This document shows, piece after piece, positions 1-5,179 of a stretch of DNA of 5,179 nucleotides. The notes under the pieces are model-generated. The model was given only the letters and a program-made list of their open reading frames with translations. It was not told where the DNA came from and ran no database searches. Numbering within the stretch: position 1 is the stretch's first letter; each line of letters begins with the position of its first letter. A program made the translations under genes and the position numbers. Origin of the DNA: Planctomycetaceae bacterium (GTDB taxonomy: Bacteria > Planctomycetota > Planctomycetia > Pirellulales > UBA1268); assembly GCA_018694455.1 (NCBI GenBank), contig JABHNP010000224.1:1-5179 (forward strand). Reading direction: 5' to 3'.

Positions 1-686
1 CACGAAAACGATTCCTTCGTGAAAGTAAAACAGCTGCCTCGATCAACCACCCCTCAATCGTAACGATCTATCAGATTGGTGAGCATGATAGCCTTCCGTA
101 CATTGCCATGCAGTATATTGATGGGCCAAACCTATCTGAACACAGAACACAATCTGGCGGGGTGATTCCTGTCCCAGAGGCTGTCCGCATTGGTCGCGAA
201 ATTAGCGAAGGACTCGCTGCAGCCCACCAAAAAAATCTTGTTCATCGAGACATTAAGCCGGACAACATTCTTCTGGAAGGGCCTGAGCATCATGTACAAA
301 TCATTGACTTTGGACTGGCGCACGAAACAGGAAATGAAGAAAGCCGCCTTACTGTGAACAATGCTGTTATCGGCACTCCGGCCTACATGTCTCCTGAACG
401 GATTGGTACCGATGAGGTCGATGCAAAGAGTGACCTCTTTGGGCTTGGGGTAATTCTTTACGAAATGATCTCTGGAAAACTCCCGTTTGACGGAAAATCA
501 ATGGTTTCAATTCTTGCCGCTATCTCCCGAGGCAAGCCAACTGCTATTAATACAGCTGTCCCTGGAATGCCTAAAGACCTTGCAATTCTCATAATGCAAT
601 TGCTCTCAAACGATCGCGATGAACGACCAGTTGATGCAAATAGTGTTGTCGAGCAACTACGTGCTATTGAGAAACAAGGAGCATAG
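1..686 (+). CDS. Hanks-type serine/threonine protein kinase, 3' part (5' end outside window)
   Basis: This is the C-terminal part of a eukaryote-like Ser/Thr kinase, which transfers the gamma-phosphate of ATP to Ser/Thr of target proteins. The frame is open from base 3 and gives 227 visible residues; the ATG at 108 is internal, because kinase homology runs through it from the left edge. Visible landmarks, numbered from the codon at base 3: a helix-C-like stretch RFLRES near residues 4-9, with the likely salt-bridge Glu; catalytic loop HRDIKPDN (81-88), an RD-type kinase with catalytic Asp and Asn present; DFG (102-104); activation/P+1 segment GTPAYMSPE (about 124-132); and the subdomain IX Asp in DAKSDLFGLG. 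The Gly-rich loop and the VAIK-type Lys lie left of the window. The protein stops just after the last kinase helices (LRAIEKQGA), with no visible membrane segment, WD40, TPR or other C-terminal domain, so it is probably cytosolic unless an N-terminal domain says otherwise. All visible catalytic residues are intact, so it is likely active. Substrates cannot be inferred. It converges on hisS with a 9-base gap. Confidence 0.95.
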   Translation, partial: RKRFLRESKTAASINHPSIVTIYQIGEHDSLPYIAMQYIDGPNLSEHRTQSGGVIPVPEAVRIGREISEGLAAAHQKNLVHRDIKPDNILLEGPEHHVQIIDFGLAHETGNEESRLTVNNAVIGTPAYMSPERIGTDEVDAKSDLFGLGVILYEMISGKLPFDGKSMVSILAAISRGKPTAINTAVPGMPKDLAILIMQLLSNDRDERPVDANSVVEQLRAIEKQGA

Positions 687-695
687 GCTTACGGA

Positions 696-2039
696 CTATT
701 TGTCACTTGTATTCTGCAATTCAGATTGAATGAGATTTGCCAACACGGCACAATTTCCCTGCCAGCTAAGGTTCACTGATTGCTGAGTAGCCAAGTCTTT
801 TAGCTGAGCGGTACCTGCCTTGAACTCATCACTGCCGAGTACAAGAGCTTTTTGAAAACCCTTCTTCCCTGCCCATTTTAACTGCTGGCCAAGCTTTTTG
901 GGCTCTGGATACAAATCAACAGAAATACCATGCTGCCGCAGCGATGCTGCAATCCGAAGATAGTCGCCACGGTGTGACTCATCGAAATAGACAAGAAAAA
1001 TTGCTGCTGGTGTTTCGACAGCTTCAAGCCTGCCAAGCTCTTCAAGGCCTGCCAACAAACGATCTATCCCTAGCGATGCCCCTACTCCAGGAAGAAACTG
1101 TTTTGTATACAGCTCTGCAAGATTGTCATACCTACCACCAGAGCAGACACTTCCGAGACTGGGCAGATCATCGAGAAAACTTTCAAGAACAATACCGGTG
1201 TAATAGTCCAAGCCTCTGGCAATAGAGGGATCTAATGTGATGTGATCATCACCAATCCCAACTTCAGATAAGCCTTCTAGAAGTTCGCCGACGGCTTCAA
1301 CACCACTCTTGCCGACTTCCGACTGCCCAGCGAGATCACCGAGTTCGCGCAGTACATCTGTCATCGAGCCGTTCATCTCACTGAGCCCAAGAAGACATTC
1401 AATGGACTGAACGGTAACGCCTTGCCCTTCAAGTTCATTTGCTACGACATCTCGTGGGCTTTTCCCTGTCTTATCGAGACACCGAAGCACATGCGTTGTC
1501 TTATCCGCAAGGCCAAGCACTTCGAGAATCCCTGAAAGAATTCTTCTGTCATTGATTCGAATCGTAAACTTCTCAATCCCGATCGCTGCAAGGAGGTCGT
1601 GCACAACCAAGACTGTTTCGAGGTCTGAATTTGCACTTGTTGTCCCTATGGTATCAAAGTCACATTGCATGAATTCACGGTATCGCCCTCGCTGTGTATT
1701 CTCCCCGCGCCACACCGTACCCATATGATACCGCTTGAACGGAGTGCCGAGTGCTGAGATATGTTGCGCTGCAAAACGGGCAAACGGAACCGTAAGATCA
1801 AACCGCATACCTACTTCACGATTTCCGTGATCGGTAAACCGGTACAGCTGCTTATCCGTTTCGTCACTACCCTTACCGGTTAAAATCTCAAGATATTCAA
1901 GCGCTGGAGTTTCTATCGGCGAGAAGCCGTACGACTGATAGACCTGCCTTGCTATTTCGAGGACTCGCTCTCTGGCTAATGCTTGAGATGGTAGAAGATC
2001 TCGAAAACCCTTCAATGTTCGTGGTGTGATTTTTGACAG
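696..2039 (-). CDS. hisS: Histidyl-tRNA synthetase (HisRS), class II
   Basis: The enzyme charges tRNA-His with histidine using ATP, in the cytoplasm, and is normally a homodimer. Numbered from the TTG codon at 2015, the protein has class II motif 1 (about 17-41), a histidine/ATP pocket stretch MRFDLTVPFARF (70-81), motif 2 with VWRGENTQRGRYREF (101-115), the HisRS-specific GLDYYTGIVLE (268-278), CSGGRYDNL (291-299), motif 3 GVGASLGIDRL (310-320) and a C-terminal anticodon-binding domain (about 336-432). Length is 439 residues from TTG or about 447 from the upstream start, both normal for bacterial HisRS. I place the start at the CTG at 2037-2039, giving (M)SKITPRTLKGFRDLLP. The TTG at 2013-2015 lies inside the segment equivalent to E. 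coli NIQAIRGMNDYLP and has no Shine-Dalgarno. An AGGAG at 2048-2052 sits 8 bases before CTG and 5 before an adjacent in-frame ATT (2040-2042). No ATG, GTG or TTG occurs in frame between the TGA at 2172-2174 and the TTG. Function is certain; the exact start is not. It lies 62 bases downstream of the cysteine-cluster gene, possibly co-transcribed with it. Confidence 0.96.
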   Translation of the reverse strand: MSKITPRTLKGFRDLLPSQALARERVLEIARQVYQSYGFSPIETPALEYLEILTGKGSDETDKQLYRFTDHGNREVGMRFDLTVPFARFAAQHISALGTPFKRYHMGTVWRGENTQRGRYREFMQCDFDTIGTTSANSDLETVLVVHDLLAAIGIEKFTIRINDRRILSGILEVLGLADKTTHVLRCLDKTGKSPRDVVANELEGQGVTVQSIECLLGLSEMNGSMTDVLRELGDLAGQSEVGKSGVEAVGELLEGLSEVGIGDDHITLDPSIARGLDYYTGIVLESFLDDLPSLGSVCSGGRYDNLAELYTKQFLPGVGASLGIDRLLAGLEELGRLEAVETPAAIFLVYFDESHRGDYLRIAASLRQHGISVDLYPEPKKLGQQLKWAGKKGFQKALVLGSDEFKAGTAQLKDLATQQSVNLSWQGNCAVLANLIQSELQNTSDK

Positions 2040-2047
2040 AATAGTAT

Positions 2048-2052
2048 CTCCT
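2048..2052 (-). promoter_or_regulatory. Shine-Dalgarno AGGAG for hisS, supporting a non-canonical start
   Basis: On the minus strand AGGAG is followed by ATACT, then ATT, then CTG in the hisS frame. Spacing is 5 bases to ATT and 8 to CTG, both within the usual range. It is 32 bases from the TTG at 2015, too far to serve that codon. This is the main nucleotide evidence that hisS translation begins upstream of the TTG. Confidence 0.65.
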
Positions 2053-2101
2053 AGAAATATGCTATCTACTGAACTGCACAGCTTTGAACCATCACATAAT
2101 C

Positions 2102-2614
2102 TTACAGAATTTTTAATAATGTCGGTTTTGGGCTTCGAATAGAACGCTGCCGATATTTCTTCTTGCGTCCATCACCTATATCTTCACCACCAGGGCCAAG
2201 CACTGCCTCCATGTACTCAACTACTTGCTCGGGTGTTTCAAAATATTGATCGTACACCCATTCGTCCTCATACTCGCAATGGTCTGTCGTGTACTCTCGA
2301 CAGATTGCTGGCCGCGAATCATAAATACCGCATCGATTATCTTGCTGAAGATGCTTGCAGACGGTGTGTACGCAGATATACCATTCGCCGTCCTCTGTAA
2401 AAGCCGTGGCGTGTTCGTGAAGCAAGAACCACCGCAAGGAATCAAATTCTTGCCGAGTTGTCGGCTTCTCTAATGGAAGTGCAAAGTACCGACAACATTT
2501 TGCAGTGCAGTATTCACAGAGATTTCTCCCTTTCGCAACATCATCACGAGCTGGCTTTGTCCGCCTACGAGAAATCTCTTTATCTTTACCAGACTTGATC
2601 GTAACGAAGGACAT
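2102..2614 (-). CDS. YkgJ/UPF0153-like cysteine-cluster protein, putative zinc- or iron-binding
   Basis: This is a 170-residue protein with nine cysteines and the family pattern C-x2-C-x3-CC near the N-terminus (residues 33, 36, 40, 41 from the ATG). Further cysteines follow at 81, 86, 95, 105 and 113, including CGIYDSRPAICREY, which matches the conserved C-x-x-Y-xx-RPxxCR block of the YkgJ/UPF0153 family. Members are annotated as putative zinc- or iron-chelating proteins and sometimes, loosely, as Fe-S oxidoreductases; the biochemical role is not established. There is no signal peptide or membrane segment, so it is probably cytosolic. The C-terminus is strongly basic (GRKKKYRQRS onward), which could contact nucleic acid, but this is speculation. 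The ATG at 2612-2614 is preferred, giving MSFVTIKSG; it has a weak GGA 7 bases upstream. A TTG at 2639-2641 would add nine residues without a better ribosome site. The gene is upstream of hisS on the same strand and divergent from recJ. The family call is strong; the function is unknown. Confidence 0.87.
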   Translation of the reverse strand: MSFVTIKSGKDKEISRRRTKPARDDVAKGRNLCEYCTAKCCRYFALPLEKPTTRQEFDSLRWFLLHEHATAFTEDGEWYICVHTVCKHLQQDNRCGIYDSRPAICREYTTDHCEYEDEWVYDQYFETPEQVVEYMEAVLGPGGEDIGDGRKKKYRQRSIRSPKPTLLKIL

Positions 2615-2643
2615 AGCGACATCCAAGGGTTCGAAAATCAAAC

Positions 2644-2656
2644 AATGAGTCTCATT
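2644..2656. repeat. Perfect 13-base dyad AATGAGTCTCATT
   Basis: Two 6-base arms, AATGAG and CTCATT, are exact reverse complements around a single central T. It lies in the recJ/cysteine-cluster divergent region, 30 bases upstream of the cysteine-cluster ATG. It also sits just downstream, on the minus strand, of a TAGAAT-like sequence (2663-2668), a position where an operator could act. The symmetry is directly visible; any protein-binding role is inferred. Symmetry does not extend beyond the arms, since C faces C at the next pair. Confidence 0.4.
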
Positions 2657-2662
2657 CGACAG

Positions 2663-2684
2663 ATTCTAGCTATGGAACACTATA
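2663..2684 (-). promoter_or_regulatory. Possible leftward promoter -10 elements for the cysteine-cluster gene and hisS
   Basis: Read on the minus strand, TATAGT (2679-2684) and TAGAAT (2663-2668) each match TATAAT at five of six positions. Either would place a start of transcription within about 40-60 bases of the ATG at 2614. Neither has a recognisable TTGACA-like -35 at 16-18 bases, so this is a weak call based on location and the -10 only. Confidence 0.22.
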
Positions 2685-2685
2685 C

Positions 2686-2714
2686 CCGACGCTCAGCGAA
2701 GAAGCGGCTATACT
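2686..2714 (+). promoter_or_regulatory. Possible sigma-70-type promoter for recJ
   Basis: TATACT at 2709-2714 matches the -10 consensus at five of six positions. Exactly 17 bases upstream is CCGACG (2686-2691), a poor -35 sharing only the central GAC with TTGACA. Transcription would begin near 2721, about 38 bases before the preferred recJ ATG. This would leave the alternative ATG at 2735 within the transcript, so it does not settle the start on its own. Confidence 0.35.
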
Positions 2715-2746
2715 AATGATTCTAAATTCCTGAAATGCCGCTGACC

Positions 2747-2753
2747 AGAGAGG
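2747..2753 (+). promoter_or_regulatory. Ribosome binding site AGAGAGG that decides the recJ start
   Basis: This purine-rich AGAGAGG lies 5 bases before the ATG at 2759. The earlier in-frame ATG at 2735 is preceded by AAATTCCTGAA, which has no Shine-Dalgarno. The site therefore favours 2759, in agreement with the MPKRW N-terminus expected for this RecJ type. Confidence 0.6.
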
Positions 2754-2758
2754 CTGCC

Positions 2759-4546
2759 ATGCCAAAACGCTGGAACATTGCTCCGCACGACCCAACAACG
2801 GTTGCATCGCTCGAGAAATCCGTGGGGGTCTCACCGATTCTAGCACGATTATTAGCCGCGAGAGGTGTTACTGACCCAAAGCAAATTCGTAATTTTCTCG
2901 ATGCATCGATGGCGAATCTTCGAGAACCCGAAGAACTCTTTGGTATTGCAGAAGCCGCCGACAGAATCCTTGCTGCTACCAAAGCCGGCCGCAAAATTGT
3001 TATCTATGGTGACTACGATGCAGACGGCATGTCATCAACTGCCATTTTGTGCCACTGCCTGGAAGCAATTCATGCACAACCACACTGGTACGTACCAGAT
3101 AGATTCGATGAAGGCTATGGCCTTAATTCCGATGCATTGCGTCGACTCAAACAAGATGGTGCAGAACTTGTCGTAACTGTCGACTGTGGTATCGCCAGTG
3201 TTGCTGAAGCAGATGTAGCACGTGAAATCGGCCTTGAGCTAATCATTACAGACCATCACAACTTTGCTGACCGTCTTCCGGCAGCAGATGTTCTTGTTCA
3301 CCCTCGATTACCTGGATCAGAATATCCCTTTGGTGATCTTTGTGGCGCAGGCGTTGCATTCAAACTCGCATGGGCTGTGGCCACTCGTTCATGTGGAGCA
3401 AAACAAGTTACACCACGATTACGAGAAATGTTGTTGCAATGTGTAGGGCTTGCTGCAGTTGGTACGATTGCTGACGTTGTACCTCTGCTTGATGAAAATC
3501 GAGTGTATGTAAAGTATGGGCTCAAGTGCTTACGGGAAAAGGGTGGGCCCGGCGTCACGCGTCTTCTTAAACTAGCGAAACTCAGTGATAAATCTTCACT
3601 CAACAGTGAAGATATCGCTTTTCGATTTGCGCCTCGACTCAATGCAGCTGGCCGCCTTGGTCAGGCTGGGTGTGGGATTGAACTGCTTACAACTTCAGAT
3701 ACTGAGCGTGCCACAACACTCGCAAACTACCTTCACGAATTAAATGGGCAACGCGAGACTGAAGAGCGAAGTATTCAACTCGCTGCAACGAAACAGATAA
3801 AAGAGACATGTGATCCAGATGCCGACCCTGCACTGGTCCTCGCAGGTCGCGGCTGGCATGCCGGTGTTATTGGAATTGTGGCAGGACGACTCGCCGAGCG
3901 TTGGCATCGGCCCGTTGTCATGCTGGCTCGAGACGAACTACAGGCGAAGCCAGCAATCGGTAGCGTTCGAAGTGTTCCAGGATTTGATGTACATGCAGCC
4001 CTCATGGCATGCCGTGAACTATTAATAACCTGCGGTGGGCATGCTGCAGCAGCAGGACTTCGCATTGAGGATAAAAAGATTGACGCCTTCCGCAAAGCAT
4101 TTCTTTCAGAAGTCGCTACTCGCATGCCAAAAGAACTCCGACAGGCGCAAATACAACTTGACGGTGAAACAACGATTGCCGGCGTTACCCTTCAAAGTAT
4201 TGGTGAACTTGAGCGATTGGCCCCGTTCGGCCAAGGAAACAAACGGCCTCTGTTGTGCGCCTCAGGAGTAACCTGCGCAGAACCGCCACGAACCATGGGT
4301 AATGGCGATAAGCATATGTCTGTCACACTTCTTCAGAATGGTATTCGAATTCGAGCAGTAGCTTTCGGTGGTGCTGAATGGATCCCTCATCTTCCGCCAC
4401 CTGGCGAGCCGTTCCATATTGCATTTAAACCGAAGATCAATGAGTTTCGTGGGCGAAGAACCGCTGAACTGGAACTGTTAGACTGGCGACCTGATGGGAT
4501 AGACGTTTCCGTAGACCTGCCGCCGATGGCAGATGCTACGGCGTAG
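2759..4546 (+). CDS. recJ: Single-stranded-DNA-specific 5'-3' exonuclease RecJ
   Basis: RecJ degrades single-stranded DNA 5' to 3' in recombinational repair (RecF pathway), mismatch repair and base-excision repair, using Mn2+/Mg2+ in the cytoplasm. Numbered from the ATG at 2759 (595 residues; E. coli RecJ is 577), the DHH phosphoesterase core shows motif I DYDADG (85-90), motif II VDCG (141-144), motif III TDHH (164-167) and GTIADVVPL (235-243). These are followed by RLNAAGRLG (293-301), the DHHA1 block GWHAGVIGIVAGRL (365-378), the SVRSVPGFDVH region (402-412) and CGGHAAAAG (425-433). A C-terminal OB-fold region, about 462-577, contains ERLAPFGQGN. All metal-binding motifs are intact and the length is normal, so it should be functional. 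The start at 2759 is preferred to the ATG at 2735 because of the ribosome site and the N-terminal sequence. It is transcribed away from the cysteine-cluster gene. The next gene starts 40 bases downstream on the same strand with no clear terminator between. Confidence 0.97.
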   Translation: MPKRWNIAPHDPTTVASLEKSVGVSPILARLLAARGVTDPKQIRNFLDASMANLREPEELFGIAEAADRILAATKAGRKIVIYGDYDADGMSSTAILCHCLEAIHAQPHWYVPDRFDEGYGLNSDALRRLKQDGAELVVTVDCGIASVAEADVAREIGLELIITDHHNFADRLPAADVLVHPRLPGSEYPFGDLCGAGVAFKLAWAVATRSCGAKQVTPRLREMLLQCVGLAAVGTIADVVPLLDENRVYVKYGLKCLREKGGPGVTRLLKLAKLSDKSSLNSEDIAFRFAPRLNAAGRLGQAGCGIELLTTSDTERATTLANYLHELNGQRETEERSIQLAATKQIKETCDPDADPALVLAGRGWHAGVIGIVAGRLAERWHRPVVMLARDELQAKPAIGSVRSVPGFDVHAALMACRELLITCGGHAAAAGLRIEDKKIDAFRKAFLSEVATRMPKELRQAQIQLDGETTIAGVTLQSIGELERLAPFGQGNKRPLLCASGVTCAEPPRTMGNGDKHMSVTLLQNGIRIRAVAFGGAEWIPHLPPPGEPFHIAFKPKINEFRGRRTAELELLDWRPDGIDVSVDLPPMADATA

Positions 4547-4578
4547 CTGTTAATCACTTTCATCTCGTATAGCGAAAG

Positions 4579-4590
4579 ATGTCATCATGA
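4579..4590 (+). other. Three-codon minicistron (Met-Ser-Ser) overlapping the propeller gene start
   Basis: ATG TCA TCA TGA reads in a different frame from the following gene, and its stop shares bases with that gene's ATG in an ATGA arrangement. There is no strong Shine-Dalgarno before either start. It could be chance, or a leader allowing termination-reinitiation onto the propeller gene. Confidence 0.15.
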
Positions 4591-5179
4591 GAATAATTTT
4601 GGTGCTCGTAGTTCTGTATAGCAGCTTTTTGGTAACACCCTTCACAAGGTGTGTTAAAGCTGAGGACTGGCCACAATGGCAAGGACCAAACCGTGATGGC
4701 ATTTGGCATGAAGAAGGAATCATCGAAAGTATTCCTGCGGATGGGCCGCCAGTTCTGTGGCGAGTGCCTCTTGCAGGAGGGTATTCTGGCCCGGCTGTTG
4801 TTGGTGAACGTCTCTACGTCGCCGACTATATGAAGCGAGACGGTGACCTAGATAACAATCCAAACAACCGTTCACTACTCTCTGGTAAAGAACGGGTACT
4901 TTGTTTTGACACGACAACGGGAAAAGAAATATGGACCTATGAATACGATTGCCCATATTCGATTTCCTATGCTGCGGGCCCCCGATGCACACCGACAGTG
5001 AGCGATGGACGGGTGTATGCTCTTGGATCTGAAGGTAATTTTCTTTGCCTAGATGCCAGCGATGGTCACTTACTGTGGCAGAAAGATTTCAAGGAGGCAT
5101 ATAGCGCGAAGACACCTATCTGGGGATTCTGCGGTCACCCACTTGTTTTCGACGACCTCGTGATTTGTGTTGTTGGAGG
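4587..5179 (+). CDS. Secreted PQQ-like beta-propeller repeat protein, 5' part (3' end outside window)
   Basis: The frame is open from the ATG at 4587 to the right edge, giving 197 residues plus two bases. Residues 1-25 form a signal peptide: a short basic start (MR), a hydrophobic core (IILVLVVLYSSFLV) and a likely cut after VKA, before EDWPQ. So the product is exported. The mature start DWPQWQGPNRDG (27-38) is the signature of a large secreted family in planctomycetes and related phyla. PQQ/BamB-like blades follow: PVLWRVPLAGGYSGPAVVG (55-73), GERLYVAD (73-80), RVLCFDTTTGKEIWTYEY (103-120), GPRCTPTVSDGRVYALGSEG (131-150), LCLDASDGHLLWQKDF (153-168) and the start of another. The AxxGxxLW-type strand ends are typical of propeller blades; the family usually forms one seven- or eight-bladed propeller. 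Actual PQQ binding and enzyme activity are not shown, and many relatives are simply annotated as BamB-like. Whether it is lipid-anchored or linked to an outer-membrane complex cannot be seen. It may share a transcript with recJ. No good ribosome site precedes the ATG. Confidence 0.9.
   Translation, partial: MRIILVLVVLYSSFLVTPFTRCVKAEDWPQWQGPNRDGIWHEEGIIESIPADGPPVLWRVPLAGGYSGPAVVGERLYVADYMKRDGDLDNNPNNRSLLSGKERVLCFDTTTGKEIWTYEYDCPYSISYAAGPRCTPTVSDGRVYALGSEGNFLCLDASDGHLLWQKDFKEAYSAKTPIWGFCGHPLVFDDLVICVVG
4622..4662 (+). repeat. Two-part inverted repeat (hairpin) in the signal-peptide coding region
   Basis: The outer arms CAGCTTT (4622-4628) and AAAGCTG (4656-4662) are perfect 7-base complements. 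Nested inside, ACAC-C-CTT (4635-4642) pairs with AAGGTGT (4646-4652) around a CAC triloop, with one bulged C. An asymmetric internal loop (4629-4634 against 4653-4655) joins the stems. No T-run follows, so it does not look like an intrinsic terminator. It starts about 35 bases into the propeller gene and could influence early translation or mRNA stability, or be incidental. Confidence 0.4.

Noticed and set aside
944..1225. Open frame on the + strand opposite hisS
   Set aside because: It is antisense to strongly conserved HisRS motifs, has no ribosome site or recognisable domain, and is a by-product of hisS codon use.
2639..2641. TTG as start of the cysteine-cluster gene
   Set aside because: It adds nine residues not needed by the family and has no better ribosome site than the ATG at 2614; kept only as an alternative.
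3298..3642. Open frame of 114 codons on the minus strand within recJ
   Set aside because: It lies fully antisense to the RecJ DHH core. The low-complexity Arg/Ser/Pro-rich product resembles an antisense shadow, not a protein.
3775..4125. Open frame of 116 codons on the minus strand within recJ
   Set aside because: It lies antisense to the DHHA1 region. The Ala/Ser/Arg-rich composition is expected from the reverse complement of the sense codons, and there is no start context.
4547..4586. Possible terminator between recJ and the propeller gene
   Set aside because: The only pairing seen is a 5-base CTTTC/GAAAG stem with a 12-base loop and no following T-run.
4651..4833. Short + strand frame near the right end
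   Set aside because: It overlaps the propeller gene in another frame; the frame starting at 4587 carries the signal peptide and blade motifs.
4827..4905. Acidic and Asn-rich segment DGDLDNNPNN between blades, considered as a calcium loop or inserted domain
   Set aside because: Relatives of this secreted PQQ-like family commonly carry a variable hydrophilic loop just before the RVLCFD strand, so it is probably ordinary family variation.

Overview
The window looks like ordinary chromosomal DNA from a free-living bacterium, most likely a member of the Planctomycetota. This is an inference from content. A eukaryote-type Ser/Thr kinase, a secreted PQQ-type beta-propeller protein with the opening signature DWPQWQGPNRDG, and a RecJ beginning MPKRWNIAPHDP are all familiar in that phylum. 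Base composition is near-balanced by eye. No tRNA, rRNA, CRISPR array, insertion sequence or phage gene was found.

Layout, left to right. Bases 1-686 (+) are the 3' part of a Hanks-type Ser/Thr protein kinase gene that starts outside the window. It ends only 9 bases from the end of a convergent histidyl-tRNA synthetase gene, hisS (696 to about 2039, -). Upstream of hisS on the same strand is a small cysteine-cluster (YkgJ/UPF0153-like) gene (2102-2614, -). A 144-base divergent intergenic region (2615-2758) separates it from recJ (2759-4546, +), the single-strand-specific DNA exonuclease. Forty bases after recJ begins a secreted PQQ-like beta-propeller gene (4587 to beyond the right edge, +), which has no stop codon within the window.

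The genes do not form an obvious single pathway. They cover signalling (kinase), translation (hisS), an uncharacterised metal-binding protein, DNA repair (recJ) and an exported beta-propeller protein. The cysteine-cluster gene and hisS may be co-transcribed leftward, and recJ and the propeller gene may be co-transcribed rightward, both from the divergent region around 2615-2758.

The most notable observation is the start of hisS. The first ATG, GTG or TTG in the open frame is a TTG at 2015 that sits inside the conserved N-terminal strand and has no ribosome binding site. A good AGGAG lies in front of an in-frame ATT/CTG pair further upstream, which suggests a non-canonical start codon or an error in the sequence. 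Lesser observations are a perfect 13-base dyad in the divergent promoter region, a two-part hairpin in the signal-peptide coding part of the propeller gene, and a three-codon minicistron whose stop overlaps the propeller start. I see no convincing sign of a previously undescribed multi-gene system.
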